From contig JADJRV010000021.1 in NCBI GenBank assembly GCA_016712045.1, forward strand, positions 37,019 through 101,018: a stretch of DNA of 64,000 bases, given 5' to 3'. The DNA comes from Chloracidobacterium sp. (GTDB taxonomy: Bacteria; Acidobacteriota; Blastocatellia; Pyrinomonadales; Pyrinomonadaceae). A model generated the notes under the pieces. It searched no databases. It was given only the letters and a program-made list of their open reading frames with translations, and had not been told where the DNA came from. How positions within the stretch are numbered: the first letter of the stretch is position 1; each line of letters opens with the position of its first letter. A program made the translations under genes and the position numbers. Below, piece after piece: positions 19,160 to 31,000 of this stretch.

Positions 19160-19559
19160 TTACCTCGCGCCCCGGGTGACGATCGTGGTGTTGACGAGGT
19201 CAAACCGCATCATTCCATTGTCGTCGAAGGTGACGCCGTGGAACAGGAGCGTGCCTTTGTGAAAAATGCCGTGGTGATGACAAAATGCCGCAGCCGACAG
19301 GCGGTAGTAGCCGCCCTTGGTGTGCGGCACCATCTTAAAAGCATGCGGAGCCATCGGGGCGACCGGCCTCAGCCCGATCCTTCGGCGGCCCGCGTCGAAA
19401 AGCATCTCGACCGCCGCCGGGCTGCCAAGCTCAATAAACGCCTGCCCGTTAAGATAAAAGGTGCCATAGGCCTAAGGTCACCCGTGCCTCTTTTTTGGCC
19501 GGCCGGCCAAACTGCTTACCCGTAAAAACGTTCCATTTTTCAATTTCATTTAGTGGCAT
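19160..19559 (-). CDS. Hypothetical protein, one-base frameshift
   Basis: About 132 residues when repaired. Reading from the ATG at 19559 gives MPLNEIEKWNVFTGKQFG..., which stops early; skipping one base near 19472 joins it to GTFYLNGQAFIELGSPAAV and then MLFDAGRRRIGLRPV ... LVNTTIVTRGAR. The joined product is uniform in composition and 133 codons long. I do not recognise the family. The insertion sits next to a GG/CC pair, like the other indels of this window. Convergent with the FG-GAP gene. Confidence 0.55.
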
Positions 19560-19643
19560 AGATGACACAAGATATTATCAATGCGTCAAAATGTAAACCC
19601 TATTCTGCGGGTTATGCGGATTTTGCATATTTTGCTGATCCGG

Positions 19644-19688
19644 GGCAGAAGCCACGCATCCCGATTTATCGGGATGCGGGCTTCTGCC
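19644..19688. repeat. Long imperfect hairpin
   Basis: Arms GGCAGAAGCC and GGCTTCTGCC enclose a second inverted pair, CGCATCCCGAT / ATCGGGATGCG, with two bases at the centre. Total stem is about 20 bp. It is too far (500 bases) from the upstream plus-strand gene to be its obvious terminator and has no T-run, so a dispersed palindromic repeat is as likely. The rest of 19560-19778 shows nothing else. Confidence 0.5.
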
Positions 19689-19778
19689 ATGTTCTTTTAG
19701 TTCTTCACAGTGACCAATGAGAGATCATAGAAACGCCAAAGACCTCCACGAACGCCCGGATCACTCAGTGAATTTAAA

Positions 19779-19799
19779 CTTGACAATGAGACACTCAAG
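19779..19799. promoter_or_regulatory. HAIR-type operator for HspR
   Basis: CTTGACA-N7-ACTCAAG. The known HspR binding site (HAIR) is CTTGAGT-N7-ACTCAAG, so 12 of 14 positions match with exact spacing. It overlaps the -35 box of the dnaK promoter. An additional half-site, CTCAAGT, occurs at 19818-19824. The hspR gene is the third gene of the operon, so autoregulation fits. Confidence 0.75.
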
Positions 19800-19808
19800 T
19801 ATTATCAT
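19780..19808 (+). promoter_or_regulatory. Sigma-70 promoter of the dnaK operon
   Basis: TTGACA, 17 bases, TATCAT, about 68 bases before the dnaK ATG. The -35 box lies inside the left arm of the HAIR site, so bound repressor would block polymerase. Confidence 0.75.
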
Positions 19809-19875
19809 TTCCACATGCTCAAGTCATAGTGTTTTATACAGAGCAGGGCAATAATACTTAGTTGGAGATAAAATT

Positions 19876-21843
<1,968 letters not shown>

Positions 21844-21848
21844 CAAAT

Positions 21849-21925
21849 AGGGACAAGTGACGAGGGGCGGGGACAAACTGAATTCGGTTTTGCCTCTCGT
21901 CCCTCATCCCTTTACACTTGTCCCT
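21849..21925. other. Long-range inverted repeat between dnaK and dnaJ
   Basis: AGGGACAAGTG at 21849-21859 is the exact reverse complement of CACTTGTCCCT at 21915-21925, and GGGAC/GTCCC pairs inside. The transcript could fold into a large hairpin spanning the intergenic region. It might serve as a processing or attenuation element adjusting the DnaK:DnaJ ratio; this is inference. No T-run follows, so it is not a standard terminator. Confidence 0.5.
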
Positions 21926-21941
21926 GACCTAAAAGCTTTTA

Positions 21942-23102
21942 ATGGCGAAGAAAGATTATTACAACATTCTAGGCATCAAAAAAGATGCGAAAGCCGATGA
22001 GATCAAAAAGGCTTATCGGCGGCTGGCGCGTAAACATCACCCGGATGTAAATCCGAACGATAAGGTCGCCGAGGATAAATTTAAGACAGTGCAGGAGGCA
22101 TACGATGTGCTTTCTGACGAGAAAAAGCGCAAGGTTTTCGACCGCTTCGGATACTACGCCGACAATCTCGACGCCGACTCGCCGTTTAGTTCGGGGCCAA
22201 CCAGTAGCGGCCCGGCGGGCGGCGGATTTGATTTTTCGGGGTTTGATTTTTCGGGCAATCCGGGACAATCGAGCAGTTCGAGTTTTCGTGATATTTTTTC
22301 GGATCTTTTTAGCGGAGGCGGCCAAAAAGCACAACCCGAACCGCCCCGTCCAATGCCAAAGAAAGGCCGCGATATCGAGATACCGCTGGCGTTGAGTTTC
22401 GAAGAGGCTTTTACCGGCCTGACAACAAATATCACCGTCAACCGCAGCGAGCAATGTTCGCGTTGCCAAGGGGCCGGCGACACTGGCGGGCCGGTCGTTC
22501 AGTGTCCGACCTGTAAGGGGACCGGTCAAGTAATGCGAACCGGTGGACGTCTACAGTTTTCCCAAAACTGCTCCGACTGCGAAGGCACAGGCCGCCGCCG
22601 TCAGCCATGCAGTCTCTGTAACGGCAAAGGCGTCACGCCAAAGACCGAGCAGGTCAAGATCAAGATACCTGCGGGCGTTGATACCGGCTCACGTGTCCGC
22701 GTGCCGAAAAAAGGCCATGGCGGACGGCTTGGGGCCGAACCCGGCGACCTGTTTATTTTGACCAATGTCGGCAAGCATCCTTTCCTGACGCGAAAGGGCG
22801 ATAACGTTTATATTACCGTGCCGATCACGGTTCCGGAGGCAGCGCTCGGAACAAAGATCGAGGTGCCGACAGTCGAGGGCAAGGCCGCACTTAAAATACC
22901 GTCGGGAACGGAATCGGGACAGAAATTTCGCCTGCGTGAACGCGGCTTTCCAAGTCTGAGAAACCCGAGCTTACGCGGCGACCAATTCGTCGAGGTAAAA
23001 ATTGCTTTGCCAAAAGTTATCTCAGAGGAGACAAAGGAAGCATTGCGGCAGTTTGAGAAACTGAATCCTGAGAATCCGAGAAAGACAATGGGTCTGGAAT
23101 GA
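21942..23102 (+). CDS. dnaJ: Chaperone protein DnaJ
   Basis: 386 residues, type I Hsp40. J-domain with HPD at residues 33-35, then a Gly/Phe/Ser-rich linker. The zinc-binding domain has four CxxCxGxG copies (CSRCQGAG, CPTCKGTG, CSDCEGTG, CSLCNGKG), followed by two C-terminal beta domains. It stimulates DnaK ATPase and delivers substrates. Second gene of the heat-shock operon, 98 bases after dnaK. Confidence 0.97.
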   Translation: MAKKDYYNILGIKKDAKADEIKKAYRRLARKHHPDVNPNDKVAEDKFKTVQEAYDVLSDEKKRKVFDRFGYYADNLDADSPFSSGPTSSGPAGGGFDFSGFDFSGNPGQSSSSSFRDIFSDLFSGGGQKAQPEPPRPMPKKGRDIEIPLALSFEEAFTGLTTNITVNRSEQCSRCQGAGDTGGPVVQCPTCKGTGQVMRTGGRLQFSQNCSDCEGTGRRRQPCSLCNGKGVTPKTEQVKIKIPAGVDTGSRVRVPKKGHGGRLGAEPGDLFILTNVGKHPFLTRKGDNVYITVPITVPEAALGTKIEVPTVEGKAALKIPSGTESGQKFRLRERGFPSLRNPSLRGDQFVEVKIALPKVISEETKEALRQFEKLNPENPRKTMGLE

Positions 23103-23129
23103 TCTCAAATTTGAAATTTCATATTTGAA

Positions 23130-23531
23130 ATGAAACAGCGAGTAAGAACATATACGATCAGCGCGGTTGCGGAGATGTATGACATCCATCCGCAGACCTT
23201 GCGTCTGTACGAACGCGAAGGGTTGCTCGCCCCGTCGCGTTCGATCGGCAACACCCGCCTCTACGAAGACGGCGATCTCGAACGTCTCGAAGTCATCCTC
23301 TCTTTAACGCGCGAACTCGGCGTAAATCTTGCCGGTGTCGAGATCATCCTCAATATGCGTTCGAAAATGGACCAGATGCAGCGTGAATTTGAGCAATTTT
23401 TCGAATATCTCAAGACCCACGCTAACGAATTTTCGCAGCAAAGCGGTGCATTTTCGTCCAGCGAGGCATTGATCCCGATATCGCGTTATCGCGTCACCCG
23501 CGTGCGTAACGAGATATCATCCGAAGATTAA
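23130..23531 (+). CDS. hspR: HspR, MerR-family heat-shock repressor
   Basis: 133 residues. The MerR-type winged helix is clear: TYTISAVAEMYDIHPQTLRLYEREGLLAPSRS with NTRLYEDGDLERLEVI. A coiled-coil helix (MRSKMDQMQREFEQFFEYL) follows. Position after dnaK-dnaJ is the classic place of hspR in Actinobacteria and others, where it represses the operon with DnaK as co-repressor. The HAIR-like site at 19779 supports this identification over a generic MerR regulator. Confidence 0.88.
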   Translation: MKQRVRTYTISAVAEMYDIHPQTLRLYEREGLLAPSRSIGNTRLYEDGDLERLEVILSLTRELGVNLAGVEIILNMRSKMDQMQREFEQFFEYLKTHANEFSQQSGAFSSSEALIPISRYRVTRVRNEISSED

Positions 23532-23676
23532 GAAATCCCGTAATCAACCGACCCTCCTAACCCGCCAAAAGGTCTTACCAATTAGTTAATTTCATCCGCC
23601 GGTATCTTTGCTTTCCTTACATTTTTGGGATAGCATTTCTTAATTCAATCTACGATAAATGGTTTAGGAGAATCCG

Positions 23677-26600
23677 ATGTTTGGAAAAATTTTATCACGC
23701 ACTCTTGCGTTCACTTTTGCACTAGTAATATTTTCGGTTGCCGCGATGGCACAGGACCTCGATGACGTGACGATCTCAGGAAAGATCACTGATTCGGCGG
23801 GCTTACCCGTCGTCGGAGCGACCGTCACCGCGACAATGACTGAAACCGGCGAGTCGCGCTCGATCGTTACCGACGGCGACGGCTTTTACCGTCTTATTAA
23901 GCTGAAACCGGGTACTTATAAGATCAAAGTGGCTAACGGTGGTTTTGGAACTCAGGAAACACCGGGAATCCCAACCATCTCTGCGCAGAATCTGCAGAAG
24001 GATTTCAAACTCTCACCAGCCGGCGTAACAGCCGAGACTACGGTGACCGTTACCGAAGACGACTCACCAGTTGTTGATACAACCAGGACGATCGTCGGCA
24101 GCACGATCACCGAAAAGGAAATTCAGGAGATTCCCAATGACGGAAGAAACCCGTTGGATCTGGTATTGACTCTCGGCGGTACGGCCGAAGAGCAGCTTTC
24201 AGTCCGCGACCTTTCATCGGAACGCGGGGCTCGAGGCCTTACTGCATCAAGCGGGGCTCTTGAAGAAGCCGGTATTTTTGGACTTTCGGGCGGCGCGGCC
24301 TATTCGAATAACATAACCATTGACGGTCTAGATAATAATGACGATCGTGGGGCATCATTTCGCTTTCAACCATCGATCGAGGGAATCAGTGAGGTTCAAG
24401 TTATCACAAATCAATTCTCGGCTGAGTATGGCCGGGCATCGGGCGGCCGCGTTAATATTCGGACAAGTGGCGGATCAAATCGTTTTCGCGGACGCGCATT
24501 TTATTTCTTTAGGGATGAGGCTTTGAATGCTAATACTTGGCTCAACAATCGGCGTGGTTTTGCCATACCCGAATTTAGCAATCACAACCCAGGCTTTACC
24601 TTTGGCGGCCCGATCGTAAAAAACAAGCTCTTTTTCTTTACCTCATACGAGTACGACAACATTCTGGAGGACACGATCGCCGATGCGTGGGTTCCAGTAA
24701 CGGGCGGTAACCCGAGATTTCCGCTTCCAGCCCCGACAGAACCTAATGCATTCGTTACGGTAACGTCTCCTAACGGCTCGCCATCCGTTAACGTTGCTCC
24801 ATATTTTACGCTGATCGATACGCCGGCAAAAAAACACATCCTTACCGCGCGCGCCGACTGGAATATTAACAATGCCCAGAATGTAACTGTTAGCTATCAA
24901 ATGGGTCGGTCTAATGACCTTAGATCATTTAGCGGCACGAATAGGATCGCTGACTCATTGATAGGGCGTATCCGTAATACTGAGGCATACAATGGAACTC
25001 ACAACTGGGTTGCTTCGGCCAGTCTCGTTAACCAATTCCGGGCGCAGTATTCAAAACTTCGCCCACAGGCGGTTCAAGCCGCTGGCGAAGGAGCTCCTGC
25101 AGTTCTTGTTACGCTAACCGGGCCAGGTACGCAGGTGTTAGGGTCAACGACAAGCTCGAACGATCGTGTCGAAGATCGGTGGCAAATAATGGACACGCTC
25201 ACTTACATTCGCGGCAGTCATACATTACGTTTTGGCGGCGATTTTCAGCGCATCGATACAGTTTTCTTCGATCGGTTTGACGTGACCGGTACCTATACCT
25301 TTTCTAACTACGCCGATTTTGTAGCAAATCTGCCAACCCGATTTGCACAAAACTTTAATACCGAATCAAAACTCCGAAACAATTATTTCGGTGTCTTTGT
25401 TCAAGATGATTGGCGTGCTAAGCCAAATTTGACTATTAGTTTTGGTGTTCGTTACGAACAAGAAACGATTTTAAAGGATAAAAACAATTTTGGGCCAAGA
25501 ATTGCTGTTGCTTGGGATCCGTTCAAAAAGGGAACCGGCGTGATCCGTGCTGGTTTCGGGATCTTTTATAACCGAGTTCTTTTGCGGACGGTCGATGACT
25601 ACACCTCGGACAGCCAGTCGATCCGATTTGATTACAACGCGGCAAATCCGGGTGCAACGATGAACGTGCCCACCGGCGTTTCGGTAGATCCGGCTGTGAT
25701 GCGGAATTTCTTGAAAACCCTGTTTACGGGTGGGTTGACGCCGACTTCGATGGTGCCTTTGAACGCCACACAAAGCTTCTCTGTTCAACAGCTTGCGCGC
25801 GCTAGTTCGGTCTTTAGAAATCTCGCTCCTGATCTGGTCATTCCACAAAGCTACCAGGCTAATCTTGGGTTTGAACGTGAAGTTCGTAAGGGGTGGGTGT
25901 TTGAGACGAATGTTACGTTTAACAAGACAACGAAGCTTTGGCGTGAGACCAATCCAAATGCCCCCGTCCTGCCGGCGGGTTACGATAATTTTACAGCCTA
26001 TCTGATGGCTAACCCTTATACGTTTACGAATGGAAACGGGACTGTCCGTACATATCAGTTCTATTCGGATCCGGCTCGTTCCGATATCGGAGCCTCTACC
26101 GCGCCTGGGACGACGACTGCTTGTAGTACCACGACGACACAAACGTGCTTCGTCAATCTTTCTGCCGCCAGCAACACCAACACAGCTCCAAACACTGTGA
26201 TCGGCGGTATCGGGTCGAATACTGTTGGGAGTGCGGTCGGCGTCGCGTTCGCGGCGGTCAACCGGTTTCGTCCATTCTTTAGTACATTGGGTGCGACCCA
26301 ACTTGAAACGGTTGGCAACCATGGAAACAGCCGCTATATCGGAGCAGTTTTCGAGTTGAGGAATAGGTATCGCCAGTATGGTCACGGCTTTGCCGGATCG
26401 TTGAGATTAGTTTACACGCTATCGAGGTTAATGGATGATGGTGTTGTGAACACATCAGATCCGACCCGTCCAGGCGATTTCAGTTATGACTGGTCGCGAA
26501 GTTTGGCTGATCGAACGCATCGCATTGCAGTGTCGGCAACGATTGACACGCCTTCTTGGATGGGCAAGCTCCGCTTCTCTCCGATATTTCGCTATGGGTC

Positions 26601-27156
26601 GAGCGCCCCGTTCAATTTGTCAGCAGGTGGTATCGATCGCAATCTTGACGATCTCAGTAACGATAGGCCGAGTTTCGTCGGACAAACAAATTTGATCCAA
26701 TGGCGCGAGTTCAATTCAGTTTTCCCCGCGGGCCTTGCGCAGCAATTTTCTTATGCTCCGATTGGCAGCCCTGGGACTCTCGGTCGAAATGCGGGACAAG
26801 GGCCGTCGCTCTATCAATTTAATGTGAGCGTTACTCGTGAGTTCAAAATGGGTGAACGAATGAGGCTTCGCCCGACTCTGGAGGTGACAAACCCTTTCAA
26901 CATGAATATATTCAGCTTTGGTTCGAATTTTATTAATTTTGAAAGTCTTAGTAGCACTAACCCCACCACACTCCAAAATGCTAGAGATAATTTTCCTGCT
27001 CCGACCAGGACAATGACACATCGACGTATGAGGTTGGGTATCAGATTTGATTTTAACCTTTTTATGGGTTTATTTGATTTCGAGGCCGCCGTTATTGGCG
27101 GCCTTTTTTTGCGCGAAAATCTTGGTGACTGGGAAAGCTCTTACGTGATAAACTAG
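23677..27156 (+). CDS. TonB-dependent receptor with carboxypeptidase-regulatory N-terminal domain (Oar-like)
   Basis: Outer-membrane receptor of about 1,127 residues (1,159 as the frame now reads). Signal peptide ends VAAMAQ. Residues about 28-115 form a carboxypeptidase-regulatory-like domain (ISGKITDSAGLPVVGATVTATM). A plug-like region follows (VSNNITIDGLDNND-type segment, then FSAEYGRASGGRVNIRTSGGSNRFRG), then a long beta-barrel. The natural end is RMRLGIRFDF, with a terminal Phe as in barrel proteins: one T missing from the TTTT run at 27051-27054 would recreate a TAA there. As written the frame runs through the terminator at 27083. Probable uptake of a polymer or peptide; substrate unknown. 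Confidence 0.88.
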   Translation: MFGKILSRTLAFTFALVIFSVAAMAQDLDDVTISGKITDSAGLPVVGATVTATMTETGESRSIVTDGDGFYRLIKLKPGTYKIKVANGGFGTQETPGIPTISAQNLQKDFKLSPAGVTAETTVTVTEDDSPVVDTTRTIVGSTITEKEIQEIPNDGRNPLDLVLTLGGTAEEQLSVRDLSSERGARGLTASSGALEEAGIFGLSGGAAYSNNITIDGLDNNDDRGASFRFQPSIEGISEVQVITNQFSAEYGRASGGRVNIRTSGGSNRFRGRAFYFFRDEALNANTWLNNRRGFAIPEFSNHNPGFTFGGPIVKNKLFFFTSYEYDNILEDTIADAWVPVTGGNPRFPLPAPTEPNAFVTVTSPNGSPSVNVAPYFTLIDTPAKKHILTARADWNINNAQNVTVSYQMGRSNDLRSFSGTNRIADSLIGRIRNTEAYNGTHNWVASASLVNQFRAQYSKLRPQAVQAAGEGAPAVLVTLTGPGTQVLGSTTSSNDRVEDRWQIMDTLTYIRGSHTLRFGGDFQRIDTVFFDRFDVTGTYTFSNYADFVANLPTRFAQNFNTESKLRNNYFGVFVQDDWRAKPNLTISFGVRYEQETILKDKNNFGPRIAVAWDPFKKGTGVIRAGFGIFYNRVLLRTVDDYTSDSQSIRFDYNAANPGATMNVPTGVSVDPAVMRNFLKTLFTGGLTPTSMVPLNATQSFSVQQLARASSVFRNLAPDLVIPQSYQANLGFEREVRKGWVFETNVTFNKTTKLWRETNPNAPVLPAGYDNFTAYLMANPYTFTNGNGTVRTYQFYSDPARSDIGASTAPGTTTACSTTTTQTCFVNLSAASNTNTAPNTVIGGIGSNTVGSAVGVAFAAVNRFRPFFSTLGATQLETVGNHGNSRYIGAVFELRNRYRQYGHGFAGSLRLVYTLSRLMDDGVVNTSDPTRPGDFSYDWSRSLADRTHRIAVSATIDTPSWMGKLRFSPIFRYGSSAPFNLSAGGIDRNLDDLSNDRPSFVGQTNLIQWREFNSVFPAGLAQQFSYAPIGSPGTLGRNAGQGPSLYQFNVSVTREFKMGERMRLRPTLEVTNPFNMNIFSFGSNFINFESLSSTNPTTLQNARDNFPAPTRTMTHRRMRLGIRFDFNLFMGLFDFEAAVIGGLFLRENLGDWESSYVIN
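27083..27110 (+). terminator. Rho-independent terminator of the TonB receptor gene
   Basis: AGGCCGCC, loop GTTATT, GGCGGCCT, then TTTTTT. It lies about 27 bases after the presumed true stop codon and inside the present reading frame, which is further evidence for a lost base upstream. Confidence 0.85.
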
Positions 27157-27188
27157 CGTGTTGAACATTTTTGTTCACGCTTTAAGAT

Positions 27189-27950
27189 ATGAGCCAAGCG
27201 TTCGCAGAACCATCTATCCCAGTTAGCGAGACGACGATTGAGTCGGTCTTGCTTGATGCGGATCTGTTTGTAAAATACAGCTCGCCGGAAAAGGCGTTCG
27301 CTCTTTTGCGTGGAGCGATCGAGCGCAGTCCGCGCTCGATCGGTTTGCGTGAAAAGATGCGTGACATCTGCGTCAAGCAAAAGAATTTGAACGAGGCAGC
27401 TAAGCAATGCCTCGCCCTCGTTAGCCTCTACATCGCGCGCGAAGATTTTGATGTTGCTTACGACCGCTTGCAAGAGGCAAAGCTACTTGATCCGCGAATA
27501 TCGGTCGCACCGGGACTTGAAGCTATACGCCGTGCCCGCCGGCCCGATTTTGCCACGAATCGCGACCGCACACCGCAGAAAGTGCGCACCGATGTAACAT
27601 TTGCCGGAAACCTCGCATACGTGACAATTTTTGACGCCGTACAGGTTATCGAGAGTGCGAAGATGACCGGTTTGCTAGTCATCAAATCCGACATGCATTT
27701 GGCGAACGTCGCATTTAACGAAGGCAAGATCGTCGACGCCGAGTGTAACGGCCATAACGGTGTGCCGGCCTTTCGCGAGATCATCGAGATCAACGGCGGT
27801 ACGTTTGAATTTTCAACCTCGGATAATGAGTTTCCTGTCATTATCAACGTCTCAAGCAACACTAATTTCTTACTCGATGTCCTCACTGAACTCGACAATG
27901 AACGTGCCGAAAAGCAAGGCCTGAGAAACGTCGGCGGCGAGATGATGTAG
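27189..27950 (+). CDS. TPR protein with DUF4388 (PatA-like) domain
   Basis: 253 residues. The N-terminal 110 residues are TPR-like helices (FVKYSSPEKAFALLRGAIERSP, NLNEAAKQCLALVSLYIAREDFDVAYDRL). The C-terminal domain (TFAGNLAYVTIFDAVQVIESAKMTGLLVIKSD ... GKIVDAECNGHNGVPAFREII) matches the DUF4388 pattern seen in PatA-type regulators. A cytoplasmic signalling or motility role is likely but not specific. It starts about 80 bases after the TonB terminator, so has its own promoter. Confidence 0.75.
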   Translation: MSQAFAEPSIPVSETTIESVLLDADLFVKYSSPEKAFALLRGAIERSPRSIGLREKMRDICVKQKNLNEAAKQCLALVSLYIAREDFDVAYDRLQEAKLLDPRISVAPGLEAIRRARRPDFATNRDRTPQKVRTDVTFAGNLAYVTIFDAVQVIESAKMTGLLVIKSDMHLANVAFNEGKIVDAECNGHNGVPAFREIIEINGGTFEFSTSDNEFPVIINVSSNTNFLLDVLTELDNERAEKQGLRNVGGEMM

Positions 27951-28063
27951 GCAGTTGTCAGTGGTCGGTGGCTGTTGCCAGAACACGAACGCAAAAATTT
28001 ATTTGACTAAATCTTATAATTACCGCAAAATATAGTGTTCCTTCAAAACCAGAGCACTATAGA

Positions 28064-31000
28064 ATGTTTAAGCTTCAGCGCCTAGAAATAACCGGATTTA
28101 AGTCGTTTGCCGACTATACAGAGATCGTTTTTACCGGCAACGGCATCACGGCGGTCGTCGGGCCGAACGGCTGCGGCAAGTCCAACGTGTCCGATGCTAT
28201 CTCGTGGGTGCTTGGCGAACAGCGTGTTAAATCTCTGCGCGGTGGAGAAATGAAAGACGTCGTTTTTGCCGGAACAAAAACCCGCAAACCCGGCGGCATG
28301 GCCGAGGTCGTGCTGCATCTGATCCGCGACGATACGTTTTTTGACAGTGATGAGAACGAGCTTGAGGATATTGACGAGGCTCTAAGCGGCATCGACGAAG
28401 CGGCTGTTGATATGGCCGAGATCGAAGGGATAGAGCCAGAAGAGATCGACGCCGTTGCAGACGTTGATGCTGAGAATAACGGGTTTCAGGACGATTCGGC
28501 GATCGAGACTGAGACGGTCGAGACGGTTAAGGCAATGGCTGTCGGTTCGACCATGCCGGTCGAGACCAAGGTCAAGACTAAGCGACATTGGCGTCCGCGG
28601 TCGTTTGCTCTGGATTTTGCTCCCGGCGAGGCCGTTTCTGTTACGCCGGCTGTATATGTCGGGCGAGAGCGAATACCAACTAAACGGGAAAACCTGTCGT
28701 CTGCGTGACATTACAGATCTGTTTGCCGGAACGGGACTTTCGGGTGCTCATTACGCGATCATCGAACAAGGCCGTATTGGCCAGATATTGTCGGCAAAGC
28801 CCGCCGACCGCCGCAGCCTGATCGAAGAGGCTGCCGGCATTTCAAAATTTCGTGCCCGCCAGCGTGCCGCCGAAACACGGCTCGAATCGGCCAAATCTAA
28901 TCTCGCACGCATTTTTGACATTGTGTCCGAGATCGACACGCGAGTAAATTCGCTACGTCGTCAGGCGGCGAAAACGCGACGATTCAAGATACTGCAAGAA
29001 GAGTTTCGCGAACTGTTGCGACAGCTTTACGCTGCCGAGGGTAAGTATTTATCTGATCTTTCCGAGCAGTTAAAGCAGCAGCTGGTTGCGGCCGAGGCTA
29101 CGGAGACGGAGCTTCATGCGCAGGTTGCGGCGACCGAAGAAGCTGCGAAAGATTTGACAGCCGCAGCACGAGCAGCCGAGGAAAGCCTCGCCGAACTTCG
29201 TCGCATCCATTCGACCAACGCTCTCGAACGCGACCGTGCCGAGCGCGAGCATATCTACAAATCTGACCAGATCGTCGGGCTAAATAACCGCTGCGGGACA
29301 TTGCGTGGCGAGATCACCGCGAGCGAGCAGCGTTTGAAAATGCTCAACTCCGAGCTTGAGCGTCTGCGGCTTGATGAACAGCACGAGAGTAGCGAACATG
29401 CGAAGGCCGAGTCAGTTCTTCGCGAATCTGAGGATACCCATCGGCTCGCGGCGGATGCCTTCGCGGCGATCGAGATATCGATGGAAACTGCCCGCAACCA
29501 GTTGATGCAGCACACGTCTGCCGTCGAGCGTTTTGACGAAGTAGCACGACAGCTTGAGCACAATCTTGAACGGCTCGCGTCGAGGGCTGAGGGGCTTGAT
29601 AAAGAAGGTTTGCGGGCCGACGAAACTTTTTCGGCGAATCAAAAACAGGCGGACGAATTGGCAAAAAGTCTTGCCGCTGAAGAAGTAAAGCTCACCGGAC
29701 TTAACGTCGAAAAGGACGGCCTACTTGCCATCACGGCCGATGCGCGTGCCGCTCAACGTGCAGCGGAGAGCGAGCTGCAAATATTGCAGGATGAGCACTC
29801 GGCAAAGAAACATCGTCTTACCACCCTGCTTGAACTAGAAGAAAAACGTGCCGTTTATACGCCGCAGGTGCAAAAGATATTTGCCGAAGAAAAGAATATA
29901 GGCGTGAGCCTTGCGGGTGTTTTAGCTGACAGATTGAACGTCGAACCCGAGGCGGAGACGGCGGTCGAGACGCTTTTTGGAGCGTTTCTTGAGGCGGTGG
30001 TCGTCGAATCTTTGACGGACGCCAAGCGAGTTTCGGCTTGGTTAAAGGAAAACGACATCGGCCGCACGGCGATGATAATCTTGCCGAAACGTGAGGCCGG
30101 AGCAAAAAGAGCTACCAGCGGTAATGGCGACACGATCGCGGAGATGCTCGGCGTATCTGCTGATCTCGAGAGGGTTTTGCGGTCGATATTTCCCCGTGAG
30201 ATGTCGGCAAGGCTCGTTCGTGAGCTTGATGCAAGTGGTGCGTCTGACGGTGACATGCTTGTAAATTACGAGGGCGATCTGCTGCTCGGCGGCAAGATGC
30301 TTGTCGGCGGCAACCGGACATCCACCGGGCAAAACGAATCACTGCTGGCATTCAAACGTGAGCTGAATCAACTCGATAGAGATTGCGGACGACTGGCAAA
30401 AGATATTGAGAAAGCGACCGCCAAGGTCGAATCTGCCCGCACCGCTCTTGTCGAAAACGAGAGCAAGATGGTCGATCTGCAATCGCTCATTATTAAAGTT
30501 GATCGCGGCATCCACGGCCTGCAGATACAGGTCCGATCGGCCCGCGAAGAGATCGAGCGAACGAAACGTCACCTACAAGTCGTCGCCGACGAAGCCGGCC
30601 AGATCAAGGCCGAGATCGCGGATGCCCAGACCAAACGTGCCGAAGCTATTGGCGGCAAAGAGGCTGCCGAAGCTGCCCGTATCAGGGCCGCGGCCGACAT
30701 CGAACGCATCATCGCCGACCTTAACGACGCTCGGGCAAAGACCGAAGCGGCAAACGCGACACTCAATGACAAACGGATGATCGCAGCGACGTCGGACGAG
30801 CGGCGGCGTTCGGCTGTGTCGGCTCTCCGTCGAGTCGAGAACGAAGGCAAAGAGATCGAATCGCGTCTAGCTCTGCAAAATCTTGAGATCGCCGAAGCCG
30901 AGGGCAAGATCCGCGAATTGCATTCGGCGATCAACGACATCACCGACCGTATAGCGTCGGCGGGGGATGAAGTTGCCAGTGAGAACACCGAATTGACTGC

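Noticed and set aside
25471..26385. Antisense open frame within the TonB receptor gene
   Set aside because: Arg-rich shadow frame, no start signal, and the sense frame is a clear family member.
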